DNA of 64,000 nt from Bdellovibrionaceae bacterium UBA6502 (GTDB lineage Bacteria > Bdellovibrionota > Bdellovibrionia > Bdellovibrionales > UBA840), in assembly GCA_002436415.1 (NCBI GenBank), contig DJMA01000046.1:54649-118648 (forward strand). The letters are read 5' to 3'. Both the position numbers and the translations under genes were made by a program. The stretch's first letter is position 1; each line of letters starts with the position of its first letter. Positions 46,367 through 55,610 of this stretch are shown in pieces. The notes below the pieces were generated by a model. That model did no database searches, had not been told where the DNA came from, and worked only from the letters and a program-made list of their open reading frames with translations.

Positions 46367-46792
46367 CTCTAGCTGTCGTTAATTTGCATCTACCAAGGAG
46401 TAAAAAGAAACTGCTTTCATTGGCCTTTATCCATTCGTTAAGGCAATAATCTTAAACCAAATGCAGTTACCAACCCCAGGGTATTGGTTTGGCTCAATTT
46501 CCAAAAGCAATGAGCCATGTTTTTTTTGACAAAAAGGACCAAAAATTACAAGGGAAAACCAAAATAGCCCAAAAACCGGGCGATGACTTCCGGGAAAGTG
46601 TAGAAATGAATTTATGCAGCAGGTTGAGACTGACAAGGAAAAAAAACAGTGTTAAAAAATTAAAAGGAGCTTGGAGTTTTAGCAAAACTAAAACGGGTTA
46701 AGTGCCAGGTGGTTTTTGGTCCATTCAAAAACTACCTGAGACTGCATCCAGCCAAGTTGTGTTGTAACTTTTTAACCAGAAGTAGGACATTG
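46367..46792. other. Gene-poor stretch with an orphan terminator
   Basis: About 425 bp between the divergent coiled-coil gene and nadK. The only structured element is the hairpin at 46490-46527. An ORF of 70 codons at 46489-46701 overlaps that hairpin and lacks a ribosome binding site, so I do not count it as a gene. Confidence 0.5.
46490..46527 (+). terminator. Strong plus-strand terminator with no upstream gene
   Basis: A 7-bp stem TGGCTCA/TGAGCCA (46490-46517, 14-base loop) is followed by TG and eight T (46520-46527). No annotated plus-strand gene ends upstream; the nearest ends at 44963 or 44747. It may therefore end an unannotated RNA starting between 46367 and 46490, or from the repeat island. 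Confidence 0.55.
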
Positions 46793-47785
46793 ATGGCAAA
46801 GAAAAAAATCAGCAAGATTGCATCTAAGAAAAAAAGCAGTTCAAAAAAAATCAGTAAAAAGAAAACGAGTACCAAAAAGGCAGCTGCCAAAAGAACAGCA
46901 AAAAAGCCTAAGCTTGCAAAACGACGTAAAGTGAAAAACATTTTACTGGTTTATCGCGAGCACGGAACTGAAGCCAAGAAAAAGGCTCAGGATTTGTGTA
47001 ATTGGTTCCAAGAAAGAGGAATCAATGTCTTTTTAAATTCAAAGCAAGATAAGTTAAAAAATTCTTTTAAAATATCAAAAGACGCAGAACTATCTAAAAT
47101 TGATCATTGCATCGTTTTAGGTGGAGATGGAACATATTTGCGTGCCGTTCATTATTTGGGCGAAAGAAATGTTCCAGTAATGGGTATCAATATGGGCTCC
47201 CTTGGTTTCTTAACCGAAACTCGCCTAGAGGATATGTACCCTTGCCTTAATTTACTTTTAGAAGGTGGAATGGATTTTCAATACCGAAACCTTTTAAGAG
47301 TTCAAGTAAAACAAAATGGAAAAATCAAAGACAGTTGGCTTTGTCTAAATGATGTGGTTTTAGAAAGAGGTCCTTACACAAGACTAATTTCTATGGCCAT
47401 ATATTCTAACGGAAACTTAGTAAGTGAAATTCGAGCGGATGGTTTAATCGCCGCCACACCTACTGGATCAACAGCTTATAACTTAGCCGCTGGTGGCCCA
47501 ATCATGTTTCCTTGCACAGAGGCCATCGCAATCACTCCGATATGTCCACATAGCTTAACCACCCGACCGATGATTGTTCCATCGGACCACGAAATTCGAT
47601 TAAGGATTCAAACCCAAACTCAAAATGCAATTTTTATGGTAGACGGTTATAACCGCGCTACTCTTAGCCCAAATGATGAAATCATCATTCGACAAGCGAA
47701 AGTAAAACACACCCTTGTACGACCTCCTGCTCAGTCTTATTTTGAACTATTAAAGTCAAAATTAAACTTTGGCCAGCGCGCGTAA
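46793..47785 (+). CDS. nadK: NAD kinase with lysine-rich N-terminal tail
   Basis: A protein of about 330 aa, started at the ATG at 46793 (AGGA upstream). An in-frame start at 46709 would add 28 unrelated residues. The catalytic core begins at VKNILLVYREHG. The ATP-grip motif is LGGDGTYLRA (about 109-118), and NMGSLGFLTE, LNDVVLERG and ATPTGSTAYNLAAGGPIMFP are all conserved. The first 49 residues hold 21 lysines (KKKISKIASKKKSSSKKISK...), resembling histone H1 tails, and are not part of the NAD kinase fold. It precedes recN by 9 bp and is co-transcribed with it. Confidence 0.9.
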   Translation: MAKKKISKIASKKKSSSKKISKKKTSTKKAAAKRTAKKPKLAKRRKVKNILLVYREHGTEAKKKAQDLCNWFQERGINVFLNSKQDKLKNSFKISKDAELSKIDHCIVLGGDGTYLRAVHYLGERNVPVMGINMGSLGFLTETRLEDMYPCLNLLLEGGMDFQYRNLLRVQVKQNGKIKDSWLCLNDVVLERGPYTRLISMAIYSNGNLVSEIRADGLIAATPTGSTAYNLAAGGPIMFPCTEAIAITPICPHSLTTRPMIVPSDHEIRLRIQTQTQNAIFMVDGYNRATLSPNDEIIIRQAKVKHTLVRPPAQSYFELLKSKLNFGQRA

Positions 47786-47794
47786 GGGGGATTT

Positions 47795-49483
47795 ATGTTA
47801 GCCGAACTTAGAGTAAATAACTTTGCGATCATTGATCGAATCGATCTTCAATTTAAATCTGGCTTTAACATTTTAAGCGGAGAGACCGGAGCAGGTAAAT
47901 CTGTCCTCTTAAAAAGTTTAAGTCTACTTATGGGAGCCAAAGCTTCAAGTGATCTTGTACGCTTTGACGCTGAGTTTGCTAGTATCGAAGGTTTCTTCGA
48001 CGTCACAGACCGCCCAGATATAAAAAAACAACTTCTAGAAATGGGTATCGCTTGCGATGACAACGAGCTGGTGGTACGTAGAATTATCGGTAAAAATGGT
48101 AAATCAAAAGTTTATCTAAACTCGTCACTGAGTACGGTGCACGGTTTAAACCGAGTGGTTCATCCGATGATTCAATTGACTGGAAGTAGCGCTCCCCTAA
48201 TTGAAATTACTGGGCAGCACGACAGCAAAAATCTGCTAGATCGTTCCTATCACTTAGACATCTTAGATTTGTACGCGGGTTTGTTTCCAAAAAGGGAAAC
48301 TTATCTGGAACGATATGAAGTAGCCAAAGAACTTCGAATGGAAATTGAAAAATTCCAAGAAGGACAAATGTTCAATGAACAAAAGCTAGATTTCCTTTCC
48401 TTTCAAATTCGTGAAATTGAAAGTATGAATCTGGTGGCTGGAGAAGAAGAGGACTTAGAGGCGGATTATAAAAAAATGAAAAACTCGCAAAAACTGCAAG
48501 AGTTTTTACATTTACAACAGAGACTCTTAGAAGATAGTGAAGGCTCTGCCCTTACTCGTTTACAAAAAGCAGAGCAGTCATTAAACCAAAGCATCAAACT
48601 AGATCCTGCCCTTGAAAAACTGCAAGACAATCTTGAAAAAGCAAAAGATTTTCTATCAGAGTATTTATATGATCTACAGTCTTATTCAAATAAAATGGAA
48701 AACTCAGAGCTCGATGTATTTGATGTTGAAGAAAGGCTTTCTAGATTTCGAAAACTACAAAAAAAGTACGGACAAACTAGCGAGGAAATTTTAAAGGCTC
48801 TAGACGATTTTAAAGAGGAACAATCTAAAATCGAAAACTTTGACTCTTGTTTAGAAGAGAAACAAAAGAAGTTAAAAAACCTAGAACTAGAATTAAAATC
48901 TATAGCTACAGACTTACATAAAAAACGTAAAAAAGCCGCACTGGCTTTTACCAAAAAAGTAAACCAAGAGTTAAAAGACCTAAATATGAATGGCTTTGAA
49001 TTTTCCATCGAAATTGACAGCGCTAAAGATTTTGATCGAAGAGGCAATACCGAATTAAGCTTCGTATGTAAAACTGCCTCAGCTGAAAAAGCTAGGCCAT
49101 TGCATAAAACAGCAAGTGGTGGTGAGTTAAGCCGAATTCTATTGTCTTTAAAAAAGGTGATTGGCAATGAAGAGTTACCGCGGACTTACCTATTTGACGA
49201 AGTCGACACAGGAGTTAGTGGCGAAACGGCCGAAAAGGTTGGGAAAAAATTGCGAGAGATTGCCGAAAACCAACAATTAATTTGCGTAACTCACCTCCCA
49301 CAAGTAGCGGCTCAGGGCACACATCATTTTAAAATCACAAAAAAAGTGATCAAGGGCAAAGCTCATATGCAGGTTGAAAGCTTGAATAAGAAGGATCGCA
49401 TTGACGAAATCGCCCGATTGATTTCTGGTGAAAAACGTAGCAGAACCAGCCTTACTCATGCAAAAGACCTCTTAGGCTACTAA
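47795..49483 (+). CDS. recN: DNA repair protein RecN
   Basis: A 562-aa SMC-like ATPase. Walker A GETGAGKS is at about 29-36. Long coiled-coil arms (about 150-360, e.g. KKLKNLELELKSIATDLHK) are interrupted by a hinge region. The ABC signature is SGGELSRILLSLK, and Walker B lies in TYLFDEVDTGVSG, with a conserved CVTHLPQVAA. RecN holds broken DNA ends together for recombination, so it fits the AddAB-like pair elsewhere in this window. GGGGG is close to the start codon. A strong terminator follows at 49500. Confidence 0.95.
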   Translation: MLAELRVNNFAIIDRIDLQFKSGFNILSGETGAGKSVLLKSLSLLMGAKASSDLVRFDAEFASIEGFFDVTDRPDIKKQLLEMGIACDDNELVVRRIIGKNGKSKVYLNSSLSTVHGLNRVVHPMIQLTGSSAPLIEITGQHDSKNLLDRSYHLDILDLYAGLFPKRETYLERYEVAKELRMEIEKFQEGQMFNEQKLDFLSFQIREIESMNLVAGEEEDLEADYKKMKNSQKLQEFLHLQQRLLEDSEGSALTRLQKAEQSLNQSIKLDPALEKLQDNLEKAKDFLSEYLYDLQSYSNKMENSELDVFDVEERLSRFRKLQKKYGQTSEEILKALDDFKEEQSKIENFDSCLEEKQKKLKNLELELKSIATDLHKKRKKAALAFTKKVNQELKDLNMNGFEFSIEIDSAKDFDRRGNTELSFVCKTASAEKARPLHKTASGGELSRILLSLKKVIGNEELPRTYLFDEVDTGVSGETAEKVGKKLREIAENQQLICVTHLPQVAAQGTHHFKITKKVIKGKAHMQVESLNKKDRIDEIARLISGEKRSRTSLTHAKDLLGY

Positions 49484-49499
49484 TAATAAATTACTCTGC

Positions 49500-49536
49500 A
49501 ACTCAAGCCGCTTAGGTCTAAAGTGGCTTGAGTTTT
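49500..49536 (+). terminator. Rho-independent terminator of nadK-recN
   Basis: A 14-bp stem AACTCAAGCCGCTT / AAGTGGCTTGAGTT with one wobble and a seven-base loop (49500-49534), followed by TT and an AGCC-TTT stretch. It lies 16 bp past the recN stop. Confidence 0.75.
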
Positions 49537-49682
49537 AGCCTTTAGCTAATCTATCCAAGTAATTAGCTGCTCTATTTCTCTTCAGGAATTTAAACACCGC
49601 ACAAACTGATTAAGCCTTGAAATAGCTATATGCCTAATATTAATCTCTCCCGGGGAATAAAAATCATTTATTAGGGGGAATT

Positions 49683-50543
49683 ATGAAGTTTATAATCTTA
49701 TTGCTCTCAGCAGCTTTGATGTCATGCTCAGATGGGGGCAACTCAGAAAACACAGCTGACATTCAAGGTCATAAAAACTCAGGCAAACTCAGTGAAGTAC
49801 CTACTTACACGAACACATTAAATGCTAAGCAAATAGAGAGTTTCAAAAGTTTCTCTACAGACTTTGAAGCTGTAAGTGAGTATATGGAGGAAGATAATTA
49901 TAATAATAGTTCCTACAATGGCTGTCATCGAACCGAAAGTATGAACCCACCTAATTCCGATAACTATAATTATAAAATAGAGATAAGCGGAAGCAGTTGT
50001 GCCATTTCATTTGTGGACAACGGTGTTATCAATAGCGCAAGCACACAAACTGACAAAAGCTATAGTTCAAAATTCTCGTCTTCTTCAAATAGCGTTTTCA
50101 AAGTGGAAAACAGTAGTAAGCTCATGGGTAACCTTATTGCAACCGTCGTTTCCGATAACAGTAGCGAAGGTGAAGTGAACGTTAACATCTTGCCAAACGC
50201 TTCTTACAACTATAGCTCTACCTCCTTGATAAAAACAAATATGAGATCCATAGATCTTACCGGTAGAGAGGTTTTAGTGAATGGTGCTATTTACCTAGAA
50301 GCCAATTCAAACAACTCGTTTACATCGACTTTGAAATTCTCTTTCACTGACCAAGACTTTCGAGTTACCTTATTAATCACCCTGTCTGGCTCTGAAGGCA
50401 AAGCTTCTACTTTTGATAAAATTAGCCTAAATGGTAAAGAAATTTCTGAAAAGGAATTAGGTGAACTTACAGACTTGTTCTCGGATCTAAAAAACGAAGG
50501 TACTTCTAGTAAAGTTTCACCAATGAGCCAGCTTACTTTTTAA
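49683..50543 (+). CDS. Predicted Ser/Asn-rich lipoprotein
   Basis: A 286-aa lipoprotein: FIILLLSAALMSC with Cys15. AGGGGG lies before the ATG. The mature part is rich in S, N and T (SSYNGCHRTESMNPPNSDNY, KSYSSKFSSSSNSVFKV) with two more cysteines that could pair. No family was recognised. It is a single-gene unit ending in a clear terminator at 50563. Confidence 0.65.
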   Translation: MKFIILLLSAALMSCSDGGNSENTADIQGHKNSGKLSEVPTYTNTLNAKQIESFKSFSTDFEAVSEYMEEDNYNNSSYNGCHRTESMNPPNSDNYNYKIEISGSSCAISFVDNGVINSASTQTDKSYSSKFSSSSNSVFKVENSSKLMGNLIATVVSDNSSEGEVNVNILPNASYNYSSTSLIKTNMRSIDLTGREVLVNGAIYLEANSNNSFTSTLKFSFTDQDFRVTLLITLSGSEGKASTFDKISLNGKEISEKELGELTDLFSDLKNEGTSSKVSPMSQLTF

Positions 50544-50562
50544 AACTCTAATTTTAATACTT

Positions 50563-50592
50563 AGTCAGGTTCATTTAGAGCCTGGCTTTTTT
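50563..50592 (+). terminator. Rho-independent terminator of the Ser/Asn-rich lipoprotein
   Basis: A 10-bp stem AGTCAGGTTC / GAGCCTGGCT with two wobbles and a five-base loop (50563-50587), followed by six or more T. Confidence 0.8.
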
Positions 50593-50707
50593 ATTTTAAC
50601 CTAAGCTTAACCGCCCTGCTTCTTTACTTTCTCTACAAACTAACCTAATTTTAACAACAGCCTAAACCTATTAAGGCCATATTGTTTGATTCAAATTTGG
50701 GGGAATT

Positions 50708-51685
50708 ATGAATAAAGCATTGCTCATTTTTTTGGGAATTTTATTTTCCATTTCTGGATTTGCCCAATTTAATTTAAATAAAAAAGTAACCGTCTCCGGT
50801 TTATCCTCTGGAGCCTATATGGCTGGGCAAGTTTTAATAGGACACTCTAGCTTGGTAGAAGGTGCAGCGATCATTGCAGGTGGTCCTTATTATTGCTCCG
50901 ATGGAAAACTTAATACAGCCATGTTCGCCTGCATGGAAACCTACTTGCAAAGTAGAACTCCGGCCCAACTAGCGGATATCACCCTAAAACTAGCTTCAGA
51001 AAATTACATTGATCCAGTTGCAAATTTAAAATCTGCTAAAGCTTACATACTCGCAGGCAAACAGGATCGAACCGTTTCGCCCAAAGTGACTTTACAAAAC
51101 ATTGAGTACTTTCAAATTTTGGGACTATCAAAGCTTCAGTGGAATAATAAATTAAATGCAGGACACAATTTTCCAACTTTAAATCAAGGAAGCAGTTGCA
51201 GCTCAACAGAAAGTCCTTTTATCGGCAATTGTAATTTCGATGTGGCTGGTCAGTTTTTAAATTTGTTTTACCCCAATTTAAAAACCAAATCTAAAAACCT
51301 TAAAGCAAATTACTACCGTTTTCGACAACCCGATGCTATTTCGATGGCTTCAGAGGGAGTCGCCTACATTCCCAAGCAATGCCTTGAAGGACAAGCCTGC
51401 AAAATGCACTTATCCTTTCATGGCTGCAAACAAGCCGAATCTTATATTGGAGCAAACTACTACACACGAGTTGGAATAAACGAATGGGCCAATAGTAATG
51501 ACATCGTAGTGGTTTACCCACAAGCTGTAAAATATGGTTTTGATAATCCAAACGCTTGCTGGGATTGGTGGGGATATAGTGGTAAAGACTTTGCTTTTAA
51601 GTCTGGTTCACAAATGAAAGCCGTGAAACAAATTATTCTGGCTTTTCAAAACAACCAAATCCAATTAAAAAGAGCCTTTAAATAG
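50708..51685 (+). CDS. PHB-depolymerase-like secreted esterase
   Basis: A 325-aa exported alpha/beta hydrolase with a signal peptide (KALLIFLGILFSISGFAQ). The lipase box GLSSGA gives Ser33 as nucleophile. D120 in AGKQDRTVSP and H153 in AGHNFPT complete the triad. The Cys-containing C-terminal part (LSFHGCKQAE, WDWWGYSG) is typical of the extracellular PHB depolymerase family (short-chain-length type). A polyester or small ester substrate is expected. GGGGG precedes the ATG. No terminator is visible before the convergent lpxH gene. Confidence 0.82.
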   Translation: MNKALLIFLGILFSISGFAQFNLNKKVTVSGLSSGAYMAGQVLIGHSSLVEGAAIIAGGPYYCSDGKLNTAMFACMETYLQSRTPAQLADITLKLASENYIDPVANLKSAKAYILAGKQDRTVSPKVTLQNIEYFQILGLSKLQWNNKLNAGHNFPTLNQGSSCSSTESPFIGNCNFDVAGQFLNLFYPNLKTKSKNLKANYYRFRQPDAISMASEGVAYIPKQCLEGQACKMHLSFHGCKQAESYIGANYYTRVGINEWANSNDIVVVYPQAVKYGFDNPNACWDWWGYSGKDFAFKSGSQMKAVKQIILAFQNNQIQLKRAFK

Positions 51686-51719
51686 ATACTTTTCCAAAAG
51701 TAGCCGCAGTTTTCAAGGC

Positions 51720-52454
51720 CTAGATTTCTAAAACTCTATGAAAGCGGAGTGATGAGTTTTCAAGTACCAAGCATTGAGGTTCTTCTTCAAACCAAGATCC
51801 TAAATTGATACTTCGAATTTCGCGATCTTCTAAACTAAGCTTTACATCATCTTTTTGGTGAGTATGCCCCGTAATCAAAACATCAAAATCAGAAGTGCTC
51901 GCTAATCTCTTTGCATAATCTCGCACTAAGTTTTTTGAGTCGACATTTAAATGATCGGTATAGTCTCTACTTTTATGGCTAGCACTTTCACCAATTTTAT
52001 TAACTAGCTTACCTGGAATATTACGAATCAAATTTTTAGTAAGAACATTCCTTAAAAAAGACCTTAAAAACAAATACCCACGGTCATCTGGATTTGCTAA
52101 ATCGCCATGCTCCATGCGAATTTTTAATCCATCCCACACAACTTCATAAGAATCAGGGTGAATTTCAAAACCTAAATTGTTTCCAAAAAAATCTTTCAAA
52201 TAAAGGTCGTGATTACCTTCAAAATAATGAATCTCTGTGCCTTTGGATTTCAAGCTGCCTAAAATTTGAACTAACTCACTGTGTTTTGATACAAAATACT
52301 GATGGCGGCCTACCCAAAGATCGAAGATATCTCCTAGCAAAACTAAACGTTTCACTGTTTTTTTAGATAGCAAATTCAAAAACTGCAAAAATATCTGGTA
52401 TCTTTCAGAATCTGGCTCTGTCAAATGAACATCAGAAACAAACACCGCTTCCAA
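51720..52454 (-). CDS. lpxH: UDP-2,3-diacylglucosamine hydrolase-like metallophosphoesterase
   Basis: A 244-aa calcineurin-type phosphoesterase. Metal ligands are D8 and H10 (SDVHL), D42 in LGDIFDLW, N81/H82 in EGNHDLYL and the histidines of ITGHTHQ near 195. MEHGDLANPDDRGYLFLR matches the LpxH insertion that binds the diacylated sugar, so lipid A synthesis is more likely than generic cAMP phosphodiesterase. The start is a TTG with AGGAG six bases upstream. It is a single-gene unit in convergent position to the PHB-depolymerase-like gene. Confidence 0.8.
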   Translation of the reverse strand: MEAVFVSDVHLTEPDSERYQIFLQFLNLLSKKTVKRLVLLGDIFDLWVGRHQYFVSKHSELVQILGSLKSKGTEIHYFEGNHDLYLKDFFGNNLGFEIHPDSYEVVWDGLKIRMEHGDLANPDDRGYLFLRSFLRNVLTKNLIRNIPGKLVNKIGESASHKSRDYTDHLNVDSKNLVRDYAKRLASTSDFDVLITGHTHQKDDVKLSLEDREIRSINLGSWFEEEPQCLVLENSSLRFHRVLEI

Positions 52455-52704
52455 TTTTATCTCCTAAGCTTGCGTGGCATCATCTTAATCACTACAATAG
52501 GCACTCGCAGCAAAGAAAGCAAGTGAGGAACTTTTGCTTTAGCTGTTTTAGCGAGATTAAAAGAAAAGATGGGAGCGAAATGATTGGTCATCGTTGCCAA
52601 ACAAATGTTCCAGGTGAAAATAGGCATTTTAAAAATGTCAAAAATAGTAAGACTGGATTCTTTTCCCCCATTTTTTATAGAGAATATATAGAAAGGAAAT
52701 AGTT

Positions 52705-53502
52705 ATGAAGTTTATTCTCAAAACAATGTTGTTGCTCTTAGTGAGCCTTTCAGCCATGGCAGATGTAGTGAACCCTGCAACAGTAAGTGAAAACACAAAT
52801 GAAACGGACCAAAAAGTTTTAAAAGACATTTGGAAATACGAATTTAGCCTGGGAGCTAGCGTTTATTCAGGCAACCAAGAGTTTACACTTTTCACTCTGA
52901 ACTCAAAAATTTCTGCCCAATTCCCTTCTCATACAGTTAGTATCATCCCTAAACTTGAGTATCGCCAAACCGATGAAGAAAAGCTTAGAAAGATTGATGT
53001 TACAGTAAATGACGTTGTGGATATGAAATCCCTAGGCAATTTACAAAAAAACTGGGGTGCTTTTATCGATGCAAGGTACTTAAAAGATGACTCAAAAGGT
53101 ATTGAGCACAGTACCAATACACTCGTCGGTATCGGTTATGATTTTTGGGGTGAATATCGTGGCGAGGGAGAAGCTCTCAAATTAAGTGTAGCTCTTGGTT
53201 ATAGAGACCAAACCAATATCGATGATTCCAAAGAACATTTCCCATTTTTAAGTTCTAGAATAAAAATGCTTAAACCTATTAACAAATTCACAAAATTCAA
53301 TGTAGCCGCATGGCACATCGCTAGTTTTAAAGACTTTAACCGAGACTACGAAGCAAGCCTTGAAATTGGGTATGAAAATGTCTTAAGTAAAACCACCAGT
53401 GTTGAAGTAAAACAAGAGAGTACCTATGAAAATCTACCCGTAGAGGATCGAGTAAGATATAATTCTATTTCTAAAATTGTTTTCAACTGGAAACCTGAAT
53501 AA
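52705..53502 (+). CDS. DUF481/YdiY-like outer-membrane protein
   Basis: A 265-aa exported protein with signal peptide (ILKTMLLLLVSLSAMA). The mature part is strand-rich with WKYEFSLGASVYSGNQEF and KISAQFPSHTVSIIPKLEYR, which resembles DUF481 (YdiY) barrels. It ends IVFNWKPE. AAAGGAAAT precedes the ATG. The assignment rests on layout and some residue patterns, so other small barrels remain possible. Confidence 0.65.
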   Translation: MKFILKTMLLLLVSLSAMADVVNPATVSENTNETDQKVLKDIWKYEFSLGASVYSGNQEFTLFTLNSKISAQFPSHTVSIIPKLEYRQTDEEKLRKIDVTVNDVVDMKSLGNLQKNWGAFIDARYLKDDSKGIEHSTNTLVGIGYDFWGEYRGEGEALKLSVALGYRDQTNIDDSKEHFPFLSSRIKMLKPINKFTKFNVAAWHIASFKDFNRDYEASLEIGYENVLSKTTSVEVKQESTYENLPVEDRVRYNSISKIVFNWKPE

Positions 53503-53809
53503 AAAAAGAAAGTTTTTCACTTTAATTTTTTAGGCATTTTTTTATATACAATTTCATTTGGTCATCAATTGTTGGGTGGCCATTATGACTTCAAGAGATT
53601 AATTGCTCCTCTTCGCCTTAATACTGAAACATAGAAAGACACTACATGCTTATATGAGTTTGCCTCATTTATAGAACAAGACTTAATGCCTTGAATACCG
53701 CATCTTTTTTCAAATTCATGGTTTGTCCTATAGCCAAGTCTTCTCGTGAGTCTAACTGAAAAAATACTTCATCTAACAATTTACATCTCTATCTTGTGCA
53801 AAGACTTGT
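53503..53809. other. Intergenic, 307 bp, no gene seen
   Basis: AT-rich DNA between the DUF481-like gene and the TPM gene end. No convincing hairpin, promoter or short ORF. Confidence 0.5.
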
Positions 53810-54985
53810 TTACCAATCTGAACTAGCGCCTCCGCCACCACTTCGTCCACCACTAGAACTACTATCAAAACCTCCTGAAGATTTCATCGTGTCTTTGCCA
53901 AAGCGTCCTCTGCCGTACCTTTTTAAATGCCTTCTTAGCTCTCTAAATTCTTCAAAATTTGAAGGAGTATCTAATGTATGGAATGAACCCAATGTGAATT
54001 CTTTCAATAAGCCTTTTTCCACTGCCAATGTATTTCTAATCTGTTGTTTTTTCGCATAGGCAGCATAAGCTTTGGCGCTTTTGAATACCTGGTATCGTCG
54101 AATCAAATTAAAAGTCATTATACAAGTTAGTGCCAATAAGGAGTAAAAAACTATTTCTGGGTAATAAAAATAAAGAACCAAAACAAATATTCCAGGATTA
54201 AAAAACAGGAAAATAGGAACCCCAATTTTTGAAAGGGAGCCTAAATTATTTGAATAAAATCTTGGATCTTTATTGTAGTCGTAATCAGGCAGTTGTTGAG
54301 AAACTTTTAAAGCTAAAACCTCTGTAATATTTGAAATAAAGAAAGGAAAAATAATCACTAAGACTAAATACCAAAGAAAGTATTGCATTGCTTTCTCCGC
54401 CCTAGGGTCTTCAAATAGCTTATCAAAAACGCCTGTGAAACCATCTTTTAAGTATACCGCTTTGATTGACTCAAAACTAATTTTAAAACTTTCTTCAAAC
54501 TCACCGGAACTATAATCTGCAATTCGATTTAAAGAATCGATCAGCCCCATAGAGAGTTTTCCCTCTTTAATCTTTGGAATTAAAATTTGATTTAATATTT
54601 CCTTAGCTCTCAGATCTGAAATTGCTCCTTCTAAACCATAACCCACTTCAATTCTTGCTTTTCGATCTTCCATTGCTAAGAGGATTAAAATACCATTGTC
54701 TTTCCCTTTTTCTCCCAACTGCCATTCCTCAAAGGCTGAAACGGCAATGCTCTCGATGGGTATCTTATTTAAGCTTGGAAAAATATAAACCGCGGGAAAT
54801 ACTCTGTATTCTTGTTGGATTATTTTTATTAGTTGATTGATTTTTAGTTTTTCAACAGAACTTAAATATTGATTTTCATCTACAACATTTGGGGTAAACC
54901 TTGGGATTTCATTTGCACTATTTGCAAGAGTTGAAAAGCTTAAAAGAAAGTAAAAAACTATTGAATAAAAACGAAGGTTTAACAT
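53810..54985 (-). CDS. TPM-domain membrane protein with Gly/Ser-rich C-terminus
   Basis: A 391-aa protein. A signal peptide (FYSIVFYFLLSFSTLANS) is followed by a TPM domain (about 25-165), with RFTPNVVDENQYLSS and NGILILLAMEDRKARIEVGY. Then come three hydrophobic helices (about 200-300). The tail ends SSSSGGRSGGGGASSDW, as in YgcG/TPM proteins. TPM domains in other families are phosphatases or assembly factors for photosystem or respiratory complexes. The function here is unknown. It is a single-gene unit. Confidence 0.82.
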   Translation of the reverse strand: MLNLRFYSIVFYFLLSFSTLANSANEIPRFTPNVVDENQYLSSVEKLKINQLIKIIQQEYRVFPAVYIFPSLNKIPIESIAVSAFEEWQLGEKGKDNGILILLAMEDRKARIEVGYGLEGAISDLRAKEILNQILIPKIKEGKLSMGLIDSLNRIADYSSGEFEESFKISFESIKAVYLKDGFTGVFDKLFEDPRAEKAMQYFLWYLVLVIIFPFFISNITEVLALKVSQQLPDYDYNKDPRFYSNNLGSLSKIGVPIFLFFNPGIFVLVLYFYYPEIVFYSLLALTCIMTFNLIRRYQVFKSAKAYAAYAKKQQIRNTLAVEKGLLKEFTLGSFHTLDTPSNFEEFRELRRHLKRYGRGRFGKDTMKSSGGFDSSSSGGRSGGGGASSDW

Positions 54986-55610
54986 TTCATCTCCCAGATA
55001 TGTTTTAATTTGATTCTAACAAACAAAACCTATTTTGGAAGGTATTTAAATTTACTAAGACTCACGTCATACTGCTTTGTTTTGACAAAATTCTAAACTC
55101 TTCAAGCGAATTTTCTAGTCACATTTTCAACCCGGTTTTTCTCATTTTTATAGCTTCTAAAACAGAATAGGCATGACTTTTTACATTTCGCCACCTCTCA
55201 TTCTTTTAAAGCAATTGCTGTACCAATGAATTTAATGAACTTTTCTTTCAAATAGGCTCAAGAAACGAGCTTTTTAACTTCCTTTTTCCCACAATGTCTA
55301 TAATTTGAGTTCAATTCTTTTCTCATTTTCCAAAAATTTTTACCTAATTCTACAAAAAGACACTGAAAGACAAATGCTCTGAAACTTTAGATTCAAAGAA
55401 TTGGGAGTTTACTTATGAAACTATTAAAATTCTCTATAAAAAGAATGTCCCCACCTGCGCTTTGTCCAATGCGGCTATAATTTGCATGGAATTTAAAATG
55501 GAACTTTCAAGCAAGGATCTAAGAACTGTATTTAATGCATGGAAATTTAATCTCAATTCGATTTTTTATGCCTATATTTGTATAATGGTATTTTGGAAGT
55601 GAGCTGAAAT
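54986..55610. other. Gene-poor, 625 bp, no firm feature
   Basis: AT-rich. A 21-codon ORF (55415-55480) has a good GGGAG seven bases upstream but encodes a short, nondescript peptide and cannot be supported. I see no clear hairpin, tRNA or repeat. Confidence 0.45.

Noticed and set aside
46489..46701. A 70-codon plus-strand ORF before nadK
   Set aside because: It overlaps the hairpin and T-run at 46490-46527, lacks a ribosome binding site and has no recognisable pattern.
53796..54059. Proline-rich plus-strand ORF at the end of the TPM gene
   Set aside because: It is the antisense reading of the Gly/Ser-rich tail of the TPM protein.
55415..55480. A 21-codon ORF with GGGAG upstream
   Set aside because: The ribosome site is good, but the peptide is too short and ordinary to call without expression data.
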